A stretch of 64,000 bases of DNA from Aurantiacibacter sp. D1-12 (GCF_028858515.1 NZ_JAPJZJ010000001.1:682001-746000), one strand, 5' to 3'; positions 31,124 to 42,093 are shown, counted from the stretch's first letter. Made by a program: numbers and translations. The notes: generated by a model not told the origin, from the letters alone.

Positions 31124-31870
31124 ATGAAACGCCACTATGCCCTTCCCGCACGCCTTTCCATCACCGTGTCCGCACTTGCACTCGCTCTTTCCGCTTGTTC
31201 GAACGAACCGGAGGTAGATGAAGGCACCGATCTCGCTGCCGAGGACGAAGAACTCGAAGTCGCGATGCAATCGCGCGAAGTAACGGACTTCATGGATATT
31301 GCACTCGGCGCGAAAATCGTCGGGCCGCAAGGTCCCGAAGTAAAATCACGCATGGCGAATGCAGAATCCGCTTTTGCCGACATCACCAGCTACGTCACCT
31401 GCCCTGCCGGTATGGATCCGTGCGATCCGGCCACAGCGCCCGAAGGCACTATCTTCACCTATGTCCATATCGTGTACCCGGGCGAGGATAACGACCCCAC
31501 CACCGGCAGTGGCGACGGCAATGACAGCAGCACCGTCGAAACGATGGAAGCCTTTCGTATGACCATGCCCAGCCATGGTTTCACCGGAGTGGCAGGGTAT
31601 TCCGTCGCTGAAGCAGGGGTTGCCCTGGGTGATGTTGGCACGATCATCATCACCTGCCATGAAGATGGTATTTCCTGGACTGTCGAGGAAGGCGATGGTG
31701 GCGACCAGTGGGAACAGGCCGAACCGATCACTTTCTTCTGGCAGAGCACCCTCCCCCCGGCAGGCCCATCCGAAGCCTATGAAGTGTTCGCCAATTACAC
31801 TGCCGCACAAGGCCCCGGTCCTTATCCGGCGGCTGACGAAACCGTGACAAACGCCTGCGCCACGGGTTGA
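31124..31870 (+). CDS. Secreted lipoprotein of unknown function
   Basis: 248 residues. Lipoprotein signal with lipobox LSAC (Cys25), then an acidic region and a mixed alpha/beta domain with paired Cys (VTCPAGMDPCDPA; ITCHEDG; TNACATG at the C-terminus). The C-terminal half (GFTGVAGYSVAEAGVALGDVGTIII) has no family I recognise. Strong AAGGAGG 9 bases before ATG 31124. Possibly stress-induced (see 31044). Confidence 0.72.
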   Translation: MKRHYALPARLSITVSALALALSACSNEPEVDEGTDLAAEDEELEVAMQSREVTDFMDIALGAKIVGPQGPEVKSRMANAESAFADITSYVTCPAGMDPCDPATAPEGTIFTYVHIVYPGEDNDPTTGSGDGNDSSTVETMEAFRMTMPSHGFTGVAGYSVAEAGVALGDVGTIIITCHEDGISWTVEEGDGGDQWEQAEPITFFWQSTLPPAGPSEAYEVFANYTAAQGPGPYPAADETVTNACATG

Positions 31871-31901
31871 TGGAATCGCGCCATGCGCCCAAAGGTGGCG
31901 C

Positions 31902-33791
31902 ATGGCGCTTTCCCCGCAATGGCTGGATGAACTCAAGAGTAGGATCACGCTGTCCACGCTCATCCAGCGCGATGTAAAACTGCAGCGTGCGGGGCGCGAG
32001 TGGAAGGCCTGTTGCCCGTTCCACAACGAGGCGACGCCCAGCTTCTACGTCAACGACCAGAAGGGTTTCTACCACTGCTTCGGCTGCCAGGCCCATGGCA
32101 GCGCGATCGACTGGATGATCGAGCAGCGCGGGCTGCAGTTCATGGACGCCGTGAAGGAGCTGGCGGCTGAGGCAGGGATGGACGTCCCCGCCCCCGATCC
32201 ACGCGCCGCTGAACGGGCTGAGAAGCGGGCCTCTCTACATGACGTCATGGAGGCAGCGCAGAACTGGTTCGTCGCGAGACTACAATCCGACGAAGGCGTG
32301 GGAGCGCGGCGCTATCTCGAGCGGCGCGGCATGTCGCAGCGGATGATCGAGCATTTCGGCTTCGGCTACGCGCCTGATGATAAGCAAGGCATCAAGAAGG
32401 CACTCAGCCAGTTTGATGAGAAGATGCTTGTCGAGGCGGGCTTGCTGATCGAGGTCGAGGACAAGATCCCCTATGCGCGGTTCCGAGGCCGCCTGATGCT
32501 GCCCATTCAGGATGCGCGCGGGCGGGTGATCGCATTTGGCGGTCGCATTCTCGAAAGCCGCGATGGCGTCGCCAAGTATCTCAACTCGCCCGACACGCCG
32601 CTGTTCGACAAGGGGCGCAATCTCTACAACCTGCACCGTGCCGGACCCGCTTCACGCAAGACTGATCGCGTAATCGCTGTCGAAGGCTACATGGACGTGA
32701 TCGCCCTCGCCCAAGCCGGTTTCGAGGATGCCGTTGCTCCGATGGGCACCGCGCTTACCGAGCATCAGGTCGAATTGCTCTGGCGTATGGCGGACAAACC
32801 CGTCCTGTGTTTCGACGGTGATGCGGCAGGCAAGCGCGCGGCGATGCGCGCAGCCGAACGTACCCTGCCCCTTCTGCGCCCGGGCCATTCGCTGCAGATT
32901 GTCCAGCTTCCCGCCGGGCTCGATCCAGATGACCTGATCAAGGAGAGCGGCCCCAAGGCGATGGAGAAATTGCTCGCCGAGCCGAAATCACTACTCGATC
33001 TGGTCTGGGAGCATGAGCAAGCCGCACAGCCGCTCAATTCGCCGGAGGACAAGGCGGGGTTGAAGGCGCGGCTGATGGATCATGTCGATACCATCGAGCA
33101 TCCCGATATAAAATCGCTCTATCGCCGCGAACTGCTCGACCGCTACGGCAACTTCGCCTTCCCCAAACGAGATTTCCAGAAAGGCGGGTTTCAGCGCGGC
33201 GCGCCCTTCGGCAAACCGCAGATACAACGCGCTCCGCCTGAGGTAGCGAGCCGCCTCCGCCGTGCTGCTGGTGGCGCATTTCGCGATATGCTGACACAGG
33301 CCGTGCTCAACGGTCTCCTCCGCCACCCGAGCGAAATCCATCGCCATGCCGATGCCCTGCTGAGCCTCACCAAGAGTGATGCCCAAATCGCACCCGCTGT
33401 GGATTTTTTGCTCGATAACGCAAACACGCTTGAAGCTGGCGGCGAATTGCCCATATCAGCTCAAGACATCCTGCCGCCGCCGCCGGATAAAGCCCGTTTC
33501 TCCTTCCTGATGGAAGGCCATGATCCAGGCGCCGCGAGGGAGGACCTGGCCGAAGCCGTTTCGTTGCTGGTTGAAAGACCGGCGCTCGATGCGGCTATTG
33601 CCGCGGCCACCCAGCGTTTCGATACCGACCCGGAAGGGGCTTTTGCCGAGCAGCAGCGTCTGCGCAAACGAAAGCTGGAAATCGATGTGCGTCTGGGGCA
33701 AATGGCAAGAAAACGTGCTGCCGAGCAGGCAGAAGAGAATTATCCGTCGGACGGGGGCGAGCCCGAAACCGGCGAACAGGAAACGGACTGA
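31902..33791 (+). CDS. dnaG: DNA primase DnaG
   Basis: 629 residues. N-terminal zinc-binding domain CCPFHNEATPSFYV...YHCFGC, RNA-polymerase catalytic domain (NSPDTPLFDKGRNLYNLHRA, VEGYMDVIALAQAGF as TOPRIM Glu, CFDGDAAGKRAAMRAAE as TOPRIM DxD region) and a C-terminal helicase-interaction domain. Lays RNA primers at the fork. rpoD follows 9 bases later. Confidence 0.97.
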   Translation: MALSPQWLDELKSRITLSTLIQRDVKLQRAGREWKACCPFHNEATPSFYVNDQKGFYHCFGCQAHGSAIDWMIEQRGLQFMDAVKELAAEAGMDVPAPDPRAAERAEKRASLHDVMEAAQNWFVARLQSDEGVGARRYLERRGMSQRMIEHFGFGYAPDDKQGIKKALSQFDEKMLVEAGLLIEVEDKIPYARFRGRLMLPIQDARGRVIAFGGRILESRDGVAKYLNSPDTPLFDKGRNLYNLHRAGPASRKTDRVIAVEGYMDVIALAQAGFEDAVAPMGTALTEHQVELLWRMADKPVLCFDGDAAGKRAAMRAAERTLPLLRPGHSLQIVQLPAGLDPDDLIKESGPKAMEKLLAEPKSLLDLVWEHEQAAQPLNSPEDKAGLKARLMDHVDTIEHPDIKSLYRRELLDRYGNFAFPKRDFQKGGFQRGAPFGKPQIQRAPPEVASRLRRAAGGAFRDMLTQAVLNGLLRHPSEIHRHADALLSLTKSDAQIAPAVDFLLDNANTLEAGGELPISAQDILPPPPDKARFSFLMEGHDPGAAREDLAEAVSLLVERPALDAAIAAATQRFDTDPEGAFAEQQRLRKRKLEIDVRLGQMARKRAAEQAEENYPSDGGEPETGEQETD

Positions 33792-33800
33792 CAATCTGAT

Positions 33801-35819
33801 ATGGCTTCGACCGCGAAAAAGAAAAAGCAGGCAGACGACGCACCGCTGATCGATCTGAACGGTTCGGCGATCAAGAAGATGATCGCGAAGGCAAAGCGCA
33901 AGGGCTACATCACCTATGATGAGCTCAATGAATCGCTGCCCTCCGGCGAAATGAGCTCGGACCAAATCGAGGACATCCAGTCTGCGCTTAGCGACATGGG
34001 TGTTCAGATCGTCGAAAGCGCTGAGGAAGCCGAAGAGGATGACGACGGTCCGGAGGAAATCGCTCCGACCGGTTCGGGCTCACAGGCAGCCGACGCCAAG
34101 AAAAACGTTCCCGAGAAGAAGAAGTCCACCGCCGGCGAAGGCCGCACCGATGATCCGGTGCGCATGTACCTGCGCGAGATGGGCGCGGTCGAGCTGCTCA
34201 GCCGTGAAGGCGAAATCGCCATCGCCAAGCGTATCGAGGCCGGTCGTGACACGATGATCATCGGCCTGTGCGAAAGCCCGATCACTTTCCATGCCATCAT
34301 CATGTGGTCCGAAGCGCTGAACAGCGAAGAAATGCAGCTGCGCGAAATCCTCGATCTCGATGCCATGCTTTCCAAGGAACCTCCTGTCGATAAGATGGAA
34401 GAGGAGAACGAGGACGACGACGGCGAAATTTCGGAAGAGACCGCCGGCCCCTCCATCCGCGACGATGATGATGATGACTCCGATGATGAAGATGGTGACG
34501 ACGAGGACGGCGAAGGTTCGTCCAAGAAGGATGATGACGAGGACGAGGACAACACCATGTCCCTCGCGCAGATGGAAGCGGCGCTAAAGCCCGATGCCAT
34601 CGAGCGCTTCGCGCGCATCACCAGCCTGTTCAAGAAGTTCGAAAAGCTGCAGGCGGAACGTGTCGACGTTCTGGGCGCTGGCGAAGCCTTCCCCAAGGCG
34701 AAGGAAAACCGCTACGAAAAGCTGCGTGAAGAGCTGACCGCCGAAGTCGAAAGCGTGCAGTTCCATGCAACCAAGATCGAATATCTTGTCGACAATCTCT
34801 ACGCCTTCAACCGCCGCCTGATGGCGCTTGGCGGACAGATGTTGCGCTTGGCCGAACGCCACAAGATCAAGCGTGCCGACTTCCTTGAATCCTATGTCGG
34901 CAACGAGCTCGACGATGCCTGGCTGAAGGACAAGATCAAGAAGGACAAGAAGTGGGCCGCCTTCTCCGAGAAGGAAGGCGACGCTGTCGATCGGATCCGC
35001 GCCGAAATCGCCGATATCGCCAGCCAGACGGGCATGAGCCTCGTCGAATTCCGCCGCATCGTGAACATGGTGCAGAAGGGCGAGCGCGAGGCGCGTATCG
35101 CCAAGAAGGAAATGGTCGAGGCGAACCTGCGCCTCGTGATTTCCATCGCCAAGAAATACACCAACCGCGGTCTGCAATTCCTCGACCTCATTCAGGAAGG
35201 CAACATCGGTCTGATGAAGGCGGTCGACAAGTTCGAATACCGCCGCGGCTACAAGTTCAGCACCTACGCCACATGGTGGATCCGTCAGGCGATCACACGT
35301 TCGATTGCTGACCAGGCACGCACGATCCGTATCCCGGTCCACATGATCGAAACGATCAACAAGCTGGTCCGCACGAGCCGTCAGTTCCTGCACGAGCAGG
35401 GCCGCGAACCGACGCCGGAGGAAATGGCAGAACGCCTGTCCATGCCGCTCGAGAAGGTTCGCAAGGTGATGAAAATCGCCAAGGAGCCGATTTCGCTCGA
35501 AACGCCGATTGGTGACGAGGAAGATTCACATCTCGGCGATTTCATCGAGGACAAGAACGCCATTATCCCCGTGGATGCAGCGATCCAGGCAAACCTCAAG
35601 GAAACCGTCACCCGCGTGCTCGCCTCGCTCACTCCACGTGAAGAACGCGTGCTCCGCATGCGCTTCGGCATCGGCATGAACACTGACCACACGCTGGAAG
35701 AAGTCGGCCAGCAGTTCAGCGTGACCCGCGAACGTATCCGTCAGATCGAGGCGAAGGCGCTGCGCAAGCTGAAACACCCGAGCCGTTCGCGGAAGATGCG
35801 TTCGTTCCTGGATCAGTGA
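33801..35819 (+). CDS. rpoD: Primary sigma factor RpoD (sigma-70)
   Basis: 672 residues. Region 1.1 at the N-terminus ([24 protein letters not shown]), region 1.2 ([29 protein letters not shown]), then a non-conserved region with a long Asp/Glu-rich insert (~205-250), region 2 ([22 protein letters not shown] and [17 protein letters not shown]), region 3 ([11 protein letters not shown]) and region 4 ([27 protein letters not shown]). Reads consensus -35/-10 promoters. In an operon with dnaG. Confidence 0.98.
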   Translation: MASTAKKKKQADDAPLIDLNGSAIKKMIAKAKRKGYITYDELNESLPSGEMSSDQIEDIQSALSDMGVQIVESAEEAEEDDDGPEEIAPTGSGSQAADAKKNVPEKKKSTAGEGRTDDPVRMYLREMGAVELLSREGEIAIAKRIEAGRDTMIIGLCESPITFHAIIMWSEALNSEEMQLREILDLDAMLSKEPPVDKMEEENEDDDGEISEETAGPSIRDDDDDDSDDEDGDDEDGEGSSKKDDDEDEDNTMSLAQMEAALKPDAIERFARITSLFKKFEKLQAERVDVLGAGEAFPKAKENRYEKLREELTAEVESVQFHATKIEYLVDNLYAFNRRLMALGGQMLRLAERHKIKRADFLESYVGNELDDAWLKDKIKKDKKWAAFSEKEGDAVDRIRAEIADIASQTGMSLVEFRRIVNMVQKGEREARIAKKEMVEANLRLVISIAKKYTNRGLQFLDLIQEGNIGLMKAVDKFEYRRGYKFSTYATWWIRQAITRSIADQARTIRIPVHMIETINKLVRTSRQFLHEQGREPTPEEMAERLSMPLEKVRKVMKIAKEPISLETPIGDEEDSHLGDFIEDKNAIIPVDAAIQANLKETVTRVLASLTPREERVLRMRFGIGMNTDHTLEEVGQQFSVTRERIRQIEAKALRKLKHPSRSRKMRSFLDQ

Positions 35820-35844
35820 CCCGAGATCAAGGCGGGGCACCCGC

Positions 35845-36393
35845 ATGTCCCGCCTGATCCTTTTCAACAAGCCGATGAACGTGCTGTCGCAGTTTACCGA
35901 CCGCGGCAGCCCGACCAAGCGCGCCACGCTTTCCGACTATATCGATGTGCCCGGCGTCTATCCCGCAGGCAGGCTCGATCGGGACAGCGAAGGACTGCTG
36001 CTGCTCACCGATGATGGGCGCTTGCAGGCGCGGATTGCTGACCCGAAGTTCAAGCTGGAAAAGAGCTATCTGGTGCAGGTCGAGGGAGAGCCATCAGCCA
36101 GTGCCGTTGAGCAGCTCGCGCGTGGAGTTGACCTGAAGGACGGACGCACCCGCCCTGCCCACGCCGAGACTATCGACGATCCGCAGCTCTGGCCGCGCGA
36201 TCCACCCATCCGGTTTCGGAAGAACGTGCCCGACAGCTGGCTTCGTCTCACGATCCGCGAGGGCAAGAACCGTCAGGTCCGCCGGATGACGGCTGCTGTC
36301 GGGCACCCGACGCTACGACTCGTCCGCTGGAGCATCGGCGATTGGTCGCTGAATGGTATTGCGCCGGGCGATTGGCGTGAGGTTCCGGTCTAG
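35845..36393 (+). CDS. rluE: RluE-type 23S rRNA pseudouridine synthase
   Basis: 182 residues without an S4 domain, as in RluE. Motifs: [16 protein letters not shown], the catalytic Asp in [20 protein letters not shown], and [24 protein letters not shown]. Isomerises a uridine in 23S rRNA (U2457 in E. coli). The related RsuA or RluB is excluded by the missing S4 domain. Its end overlaps the convergent aspartic protease gene by 4 bases. Confidence 0.88.
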   Translation: MSRLILFNKPMNVLSQFTDRGSPTKRATLSDYIDVPGVYPAGRLDRDSEGLLLLTDDGRLQARIADPKFKLEKSYLVQVEGEPSASAVEQLARGVDLKDGRTRPAHAETIDDPQLWPRDPPIRFRKNVPDSWLRLTIREGKNRQVRRMTAAVGHPTLRLVRWSIGDWSLNGIAPGDWREVPV

Positions 36394-37610
36394 TCTGCCG
36401 TCAGACGTAACACTTGCGCTTCGCCGTTGCGGGACACCGTGATTTCACGCGCGGCAGAAAGTAGCCCGCCATCGGTCATGGCGACCATAGCCTCGCATCG
36501 TCCAGCCGCATCGCGTCCGCCAAACTCGAATGAGTCAATCGCTAGAACCTGATCACCTAAGCGCACACCAGCACTTTCTGCGGCACTGCCATTGAACAAC
36601 TGCGAAACCACCGCGACGTCTTCACGAAAGCTGATGCCGAACCCTGGATGCGGCCGCGTATTGCGCGGGTTGGGCAGTGGATCGAAGATGGCATATCCTG
36701 CAGGGTAATTGAGCGTCACGCGGTATCGATCGAGCAGAGCAGTACCCAGAAGCGTCGGCGGGATGGCGCGATTTTCACCCGGAACACCGGTCAACCGGTC
36801 CCCGCCCAGCTCAAGCGCATCGAAATCGAACCGCAGCAGAGCGGTCTCGGCCCCTTCCCCACCGGCGGACGTGCCCATCGATCCGCGCCCTTCACGCAGA
36901 CTTCCCGCGTCAACGCCGCGTGCAACGTCAGGATTCTCAAGCAAATCGTCAAACAGCGAGATGCCTGCGCCACTTCCCGTATCGAACAGGGCGCGGTCAG
37001 CCACGCTTCCGATGCGGTATTCCACTATGGGAGCATGCGGGTATCCCGCATCAAGCAGCCGTGCAGAGAAACGGCCGCTCGGCGTGTAGGATGGTGTATT
37101 CTGCGGTGCACTGATCCTCAGCTCGTTTGCCACCATGTCAAACTGCCAGATCGAATTGGGAAAGATCTCCGACCCGATATGTCCGCCATCGAACACGCAG
37201 TCACCCATCGGGGTCTGGCTGAAATCATAGATAAGTACCGGCACATCGTGGAAGGTTACTCCACCCAGTGTAATCGTTTCGGCGACGGCAAATTCCATCT
37301 CCACCACAGTGCCATTGGCATCGCGGCCGCGGTTGGTTGCAACGGTTTCCAGCCCCAGCTCATCGGCCAGTTCGCGCGAAATGACCGTGGGAGAGCCGGT
37401 GTCGAAAAGGAAAGACCGCTCTACCCCGTTGACAGCCGCAGTGACATGTAGCTTGCCAAAGCGCCGCTCGACGGGGATCACGGTCGTGTCTTCAGCCCTT
37501 TCGATCTCTACTGGTGCCTGCAGAAGTGTGGCCAGATCGGCATCCTGCGCGAAGGCTGAGCCGGCCAAAGCAGGTACTACCAATACGACAATCGATAGTC
37601 TGCGTTTCAT
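36390..37610 (-). CDS. Secreted retropepsin-like aspartic protease with C-terminal PDZ domain
   Basis: 406 residues with a signal peptide (cleavage after FAQD, ~22). Two aspartic protease motifs are in one chain: [12 protein letters not shown] (~70) and [12 protein letters not shown] (~210), so it looks like a duplicated retropepsin that could form a pepsin-like intramolecular dimer. A PDZ domain follows at ~320-390 ([27 protein letters not shown]). Periplasmic; substrate unknown. Confidence 0.82.
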   Translation of the reverse strand: MKRRLSIVVLVVPALAGSAFAQDADLATLLQAPVEIERAEDTTVIPVERRFGKLHVTAAVNGVERSFLFDTGSPTVISRELADELGLETVATNRGRDANGTVVEMEFAVAETITLGGVTFHDVPVLIYDFSQTPMGDCVFDGGHIGSEIFPNSIWQFDMVANELRISAPQNTPSYTPSGRFSARLLDAGYPHAPIVEYRIGSVADRALFDTGSGAGISLFDDLLENPDVARGVDAGSLREGRGSMGTSAGGEGAETALLRFDFDALELGGDRLTGVPGENRAIPPTLLGTALLDRYRVTLNYPAGYAIFDPLPNPRNTRPHPGFGISFREDVAVVSQLFNGSAAESAGVRLGDQVLAIDSFEFGGRDAAGRCEAMVAMTDGGLLSAAREITVSRNGEAQVLRLTAD

Positions 37611-37679
37611 GTATCCCTCCCGTCAGATCACGATCATCGCTTCAGGACGTGAACGCAGGATGTCCAATACGCCGGACGA

Positions 37680-38132
37680 CTAGATCCAGCGGCGCACGCG
37701 CGCGCGGTATTCGCGAAACTGATCGCCAAATTTCTCCGCCAGAGCCGCTTCCTCCGGTTTGATCTGGAACTGCGTGATGTAGGCGACGAACAACGCGACA
37801 CATGCCACGCTGCCGAAATTCTCCTGCCATAGGCCCCAGGCGAGCGCCATCAGCGCCATACCGAGATACATCGGGTTGCGCGTAAAGCGGTAAAGGCCGC
37901 TCACGACCAACTTCTCTGTTTTCTCGGGCGAAAGCGGATTCACCGTCGTCCCGATCTTTGCAAACGCCCCTGCCGCAGTCAGATCTATAAGCAAGCCTGA
38001 AAGTCCGATGATCCCGGCGATCCATTGCCGTGCGGGCAGATCAAACCCCAAGGCTGGCACATGGCGCGCGACAAGCCATGCAATGGCCAGCACGACAATT
38101 CCGACGAGCGGGGGCGGGATGCGGTTGTTCAT
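37680..38132 (-). CDS. Isoprenylcysteine carboxyl methyltransferase-family membrane protein
   Basis: 150 residues from ATG 38132. Four hydrophobic segments and the ICMT/NnrU-like motif GLYRFTRNPMYLGMALMALAWGL with a C-terminal KFGDQFREYRARVRRW. Bacterial members (PEMT/ICMT-like) have unknown or lipid-methylating functions; no prenylated substrate is implied. Confidence 0.85.
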   Translation of the reverse strand: MNNRIPPPLVGIVVLAIAWLVARHVPALGFDLPARQWIAGIIGLSGLLIDLTAAGAFAKIGTTVNPLSPEKTEKLVVSGLYRFTRNPMYLGMALMALAWGLWQENFGSVACVALFVAYITQFQIKPEEAALAEKFGDQFREYRARVRRWI

Positions 38133-38251
38133 GCCTGTTCTGGTCCTTTGGCGGGTGGTTTGCAGCCATTGCCTACAGCAATTCGCGCGTCCGTGGGAAA
38201 TTGCCGTCAAAAGGGTGGAGAGAATCGTTTGCACTCCCTATGTGAACCTGC

Positions 38252-38683
38252 ATGCGTATTGCCATTGCCTCAGACCACGCCGCGACCGACCTCAAGGCCG
38301 AGCTTCGCGACTGGCTTATCGAACAGGGTCACGAAGTGGCCGATCTTGGCCCCGATAAAAGTGAAAGCGTCGACTATCCCGATTACGGCTTCAAGCTGGC
38401 CGGTGTGGTTGCAGACGGCACGGCAGAGCGCGGCATCGCGCTGTGCGGTAGCGGTATCGGCATTTCGATGGCGGTCAATCGCAACCCCGCCGTGCGTTGT
38501 GCGCTCGTGTCAGAGCCGCTTTCCGCCGTGCTCTCGCGTGAGCATAACGATGCAAACTGCCTCGCCATGGGTGCGCGGCTGACAGGCGTTGAAATGGCCA
38601 AGGCCTGCGTCACCGCCTTCCTCGAAACCGAATTCGCCGGCGGCCGCCACCAGCGCCGCGTGGACAAGCTCGCCAACTCATAA
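38252..38683 (+). CDS. rpiB: Ribose 5-phosphate isomerase B
   Basis: 143 residues. [28 protein letters not shown] and [14 protein letters not shown] (active-site Cys) are diagnostic; interconverts ribose 5-phosphate and ribulose 5-phosphate. Lies 13 bases before glyA, together with nrdR a common alphaproteobacterial arrangement. Confidence 0.95.
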   Translation: MRIAIASDHAATDLKAELRDWLIEQGHEVADLGPDKSESVDYPDYGFKLAGVVADGTAERGIALCGSGIGISMAVNRNPAVRCALVSEPLSAVLSREHNDANCLAMGARLTGVEMAKACVTAFLETEFAGGRHQRRVDKLANS

Positions 38684-38696
38684 AGGCTTCCCCGAC

Positions 38697-40004
38697 ATGG
38701 CAACCCAAGACGTGACCGCGCCTGATATGACGCGTTTCTGGAACGACACTTTGGCCCAGGCCGATCCCGAGATCGCGGCCGCAGTGGACAATGAACTCGC
38801 CCGCCAGCGCGACAAGATCGAGCTGATCGCGTCAGAGAACATCGCCTCCAAGGCCGTACTCGAAGCGGCGGGCACCGTCTTCACCAACAAGTATGCCGAG
38901 GGTTATCCGGGCAAGCGCTACTACGGCGGTTGCGACTATGCCGACGTGGTCGAAATGCTCGCGATCGAGCGCGCGAAGGAGCTGTTCGGCTGCGAATTCG
39001 CCAACGTGCAGCCCAATTCGGGTTCGCAGATGAACCAGGCCGTGTTCCTCGCGCTGTTGCAGCCGGGCGATACCTTTATGGGTCTCGATCTGAATTCGGG
39101 CGGTCACCTCACCCACGGTTCGCCGGTCAACATGTCGGGCAAGTGGTTCAATCCGGTCGCATATGGCGTGCGCAAGGAAGACGAACTGATCGACATGGAC
39201 GAAGTCATGGCGATCGCGAAGGAGCACAAGCCCAAGCTCATCATCGCCGGTGGCACTGCCTACAGCCGCGTGTGGGACTGGGCAGCCTTCCGCAAGGTTG
39301 CAGACGAGGTGGGCGCCTACCTAATGGTGGACATGAGCCACATCTCCGGCCTTGTTGCCGGCGGTGCCCACCCCTCCCCCTTCCCGCATGCCGATGTCGT
39401 CACCACCACCACGCACAAGAGCCTGCGCGGCCCGCGTTCTGGCGTCATCCTGTGGAATGACGAAGAACTGACCAAGCCGATCAACATGGCCGTTTTCCCC
39501 GGCATGCAAGGCGGCCCGCTGATGCACATTGTCGCCGCCAAGGCCGTAGCCTTCCGCGAAGCATTACGCCCGGACTTCAAAGACTATGCCGCCGCCGTGG
39601 TCGAAAATGCCCGCGCGCTTGCCGCCAGCATCGAGGAAAACGGTCTGCGCGTCGTTTCGGGCGGGACGGACAATCACTCCATGCTCGTCGATCTCACGCC
39701 TATGGATGTGACCGGCAAGGCAGCAGAAAAAGGCCTCGATCGCGCCTATCTCACATGCAACAAGAACGGCATCCCGTTCGACACGCGTAGCCCCTTCATC
39801 ACCAGCGGCATCCGCCTTGGTACGCCCGCAGGCACCACTCGCGGATTTGGACCTGACGAATTCCGCCAGATAGGTGCTATGATCGTACAAGTTGTCGAGG
39901 GCATGAGTCGCAATGGCGATGATGGCGACGCCCAGATTGAAGAGCGCATACGCCGCGAAGTCGGTGAGCTGTGCGCCAGGTTCCCGGTCTATCCCGGAAG
40001 GTAA
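38697..40004 (+). CDS. glyA: Serine hydroxymethyltransferase
   Basis: 435 residues from ATG 38697; an in-frame ATG at 38589 would sit inside rpiB and is rejected. PLP Lys in [13 protein letters not shown], and [55 protein letters not shown]. Converts serine and tetrahydrofolate to glycine and methylene-tetrahydrofolate. Confidence 0.98.
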   Translation: MATQDVTAPDMTRFWNDTLAQADPEIAAAVDNELARQRDKIELIASENIASKAVLEAAGTVFTNKYAEGYPGKRYYGGCDYADVVEMLAIERAKELFGCEFANVQPNSGSQMNQAVFLALLQPGDTFMGLDLNSGGHLTHGSPVNMSGKWFNPVAYGVRKEDELIDMDEVMAIAKEHKPKLIIAGGTAYSRVWDWAAFRKVADEVGAYLMVDMSHISGLVAGGAHPSPFPHADVVTTTTHKSLRGPRSGVILWNDEELTKPINMAVFPGMQGGPLMHIVAAKAVAFREALRPDFKDYAAAVVENARALAASIEENGLRVVSGGTDNHSMLVDLTPMDVTGKAAEKGLDRAYLTCNKNGIPFDTRSPFITSGIRLGTPAGTTRGFGPDEFRQIGAMIVQVVEGMSRNGDDGDAQIEERIRREVGELCARFPVYPGR

Positions 40005-40011
40005 AAGAGCA

Positions 40012-40236
40012 ATGAACGACCCCCAGAAGAAAAACGAGATCGACCGCTTCATCCTGCGCGATGCAGTGGATGAAGCCAAGGCAATGGGCCGCGAAGGGAT
40101 GAAGCATCCGTCGACCAAGCCCGTACTTATCGGCGGCGCTGTTGGCGCAGCCGCAGGCGGTCTGCTGCTTGGCGCTTGGCCGCTTGGCCTCATCGCTGGC
40201 GCAGGCGTCATGCTGTACAAGCGTGTGCGCCCGTAA
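40012..40236 (+). CDS. Small glycine-zipper membrane protein
   Basis: 74 residues from ATG 40012, 8 bases after glyA. Charged N-terminal helix (DRFILRDAVDEAKAMGREGMKHPSTK), then a Gly/Ala-rich membrane segment (VLIGGAVGAAAGGLLLGAWPLGLIAGAGVMLYKRV). No function recognised; conserved-looking small gene between glyA and nrdR. Confidence 0.72.
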   Translation: MNDPQKKNEIDRFILRDAVDEAKAMGREGMKHPSTKPVLIGGAVGAAAGGLLLGAWPLGLIAGAGVMLYKRVRP

Positions 40237-40242
40237 CCCACA

Positions 40243-40719
40243 ATGAGATGTCCGTTCTGCGCGCACGATGACAGCCAGGTCAAAGATTCGCGCCCTACAG
40301 AAGACAACACGGCTATTCGCCGCCGCCGCCAGTGCGAAGGCTGCGGCGCACGCTTCACGACATTCGAGCGCGTGCAGCTGCGCGACGTATTCGTCCTGAA
40401 ATCAGGAGGCCCGGACGGCGAACAGCGGCGACAGCCCTTTGACCGTTCGAAGATCGAACAATCGGTGGCCCTCGCCTGCCGCAAGCGCGACATCGATCAG
40501 GAACGCATCGACCAGCTGGTTTCGGGTATCCAGCGTCAGGTGGAAACTGCAGGCGAAAGCGAAATCCCCGCAAGCCGTATTGGCGAAATGGTGATGGACG
40601 GCCTGCGCCAGCTCGACAGCGTCGCCTATATACGCTTCGCCAGCGTCTATCGCGATTTCAGCGAGGCCAAGGATTTCCAGGAATTTGCCAGCACGGTTCG
40701 CGATGTCGGAGGCGAGTAG
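40243..40719 (+). CDS. nrdR: Transcriptional repressor NrdR
   Basis: 158 residues. Zinc ribbon [17 protein letters not shown]...[17 protein letters not shown] and an ATP-cone ([32 protein letters not shown]). Represses ribonucleotide reductase genes in response to ATP/dATP. The stop lies inside the next gene. Confidence 0.97.
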   Translation: MRCPFCAHDDSQVKDSRPTEDNTAIRRRRQCEGCGARFTTFERVQLRDVFVLKSGGPDGEQRRQPFDRSKIEQSVALACRKRDIDQERIDQLVSGIQRQVETAGESEIPASRIGEMVMDGLRQLDSVAYIRFASVYRDFSEAKDFQEFASTVRDVGGE

Positions 40720-41434
40720 TCAGCCTGTCATCGTTCTGGTCCGCCCGCAACTGGGTGAGAACATCGGCAAGGCCGCGAGGGCCATGCTCAATTTCGGACT
40801 AACCGAAATGCGCATCGTCAATCCGAGGGACGGTTGGCCCAATCCCTCTGCCGGACCGGCAGCGTCCGGAGCGGATGTTGTACTGGAAAACGCGCAGGTT
40901 TTCGAAACCACGGCAGAAGCGGTTGCCGACTGCGCGCATGTCTATGCCACCACCGTGCGCAAGCGCGGCGTGACCAAGCCGGTTCTCACGCCGGAAGCAG
41001 CCGCGAAGGAAGTGCCGCAACAATCAGGACGCAGCGCGTTTCTGTTTGGTCCCGAACGTTCAGGCCTGGAAACCGAAGACGTGTCACTCGCCCGCACCAT
41101 CGTAACGGCGCCGATCAATCCCGAATTCGGGTCCCTCAATCTCGCGCAGGCAGTGATCCTTGTCGCCTATGAACTGTCGAAGACCGCAGAGCTTGCGATC
41201 CCCACAGAGGAAGAGCTTTTGCCCCCTGCCCCCCAGGCCGAGCTAGAAGGCTTGATTAGCCATCTTGAGGGTATGCTTGACGAGAAGAACTATTACTTCC
41301 CCGAAAGCCGCCGTGAAGCAACGCAACGAACCCTTCGCGGCGTTATGACTAAACCCGGCTGGAACCACCTTGAAGTAAGAACCCTGCGAGGCGTTCTTTC
41401 CGCACTGGAGCGCCCACCGCGCAAAACCGACTGA
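40703..41434 (+). CDS. trmJ: tRNA (cytidine/uridine-2'-O-)-methyltransferase TrmJ-like
   Basis: 243 residues from ATG 40703, overlapping nrdR by 17 bases. SPOUT fold: [51 protein letters not shown] and [18 protein letters not shown]-terminal extension of ~70 residues as in TrmJ, which methylates position 32 of tRNAs. Other SPOUT 2'-O-methyltransferases are possible but this length and motif set fit TrmJ best. Confidence 0.87.
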   Translation: MSEASSQPVIVLVRPQLGENIGKAARAMLNFGLTEMRIVNPRDGWPNPSAGPAASGADVVLENAQVFETTAEAVADCAHVYATTVRKRGVTKPVLTPEAAAKEVPQQSGRSAFLFGPERSGLETEDVSLARTIVTAPINPEFGSLNLAQAVILVAYELSKTAELAIPTEEELLPPAPQAELEGLISHLEGMLDEKNYYFPESRREATQRTLRGVMTKPGWNHLEVRTLRGVLSALERPPRKTD

Positions 41435-41491
41435 TCGCGGTTCGCATCGTTCCAAGATTTATGATACCTCCTTGTTTAAAGGAGAATTGAC

Positions 41492-41821
41492 GTGCGAAGC
41501 ATTCTGACCGGCGCCGTGGTTCTGGCATTTTGGGCATCACCTGCGGTTGCCCAGGACACACAGGAGCCTGCCGAAGCGACCGAGGAGACCAGCAACGACG
41601 ACGAAATCGTGGTCACTGGCGAAATTGACGAGGATGACATCGAACGGTGTCGATACGTCCAAGTCACCGGAACACGTTTTCGCGAGCGTGTCTGCATGAG
41701 TCAGAATGATCTAGATGAGCAGAGGCAAAACCATCGCGATGTCATCAACGACAATCGCTATGAAGGCGCTCCCATCAGCGAGACTGACAGCAACGGGTTT
41801 CCTGTCGTTCCTCCCATCTGA
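41492..41821 (+). CDS. Small secreted protein of unknown function
   Basis: 109 residues from GTG 41492 with AAAGGAGA 6 bases upstream. Signal peptide (cleavage near AVAQ, residue 21), an acidic linker, then a conserved-looking pair of cysteines around CRYVQVTGTRFRERVC. Similar short secreted proteins occur in sphingomonads; function unknown. Confidence 0.7.
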   Translation: MRSILTGAVVLAFWASPAVAQDTQEPAEATEETSNDDEIVVTGEIDEDDIERCRYVQVTGTRFRERVCMSQNDLDEQRQNHRDVINDNRYEGAPISETDSNGFPVVPPI

Positions 41822-41933
41822 TTTTGGCTCGAGCAGGTCGGGCCGGGACAACCTCGACCGGTGTACGTGAACGGCAAGTCTTGCCGGTAGCCCCCACAAT
41901 CCCGGTGCGCTTGCGCGCTGACACCTTCTCCGC

Positions 41934-41961
41934 TTGACTTTACGCCTCGCGCAGCTAAATG
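41934..41961 (+). promoter_or_regulatory. Candidate rpsD promoter
   Basis: TTGACT (41934-41939), a 16-base spacer, TAAATG (41956-41961). It leaves a leader of about 125 bases before rpsD, holding two hairpins (42010-42031 and 42051-42070). Confidence 0.5.
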
Positions 41962-42093
41962 CGCGCCTTCGCGACAAATTGGCCCCGCACCCCGGTGAAG
42001 CGGTGGCCGCATCATGGATTTCGCCATGGTGGTGCGATGCCGGGTTGAATGGTCGCCACACGGGCGATCCAGTGAATTGAAAGGAATCGACTT

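Noticed and set aside
38589-38696. N-terminal extension of GlyA starting at 38589
   Set aside because: It lies inside rpiB; ATG 38697 begins the conserved protein.
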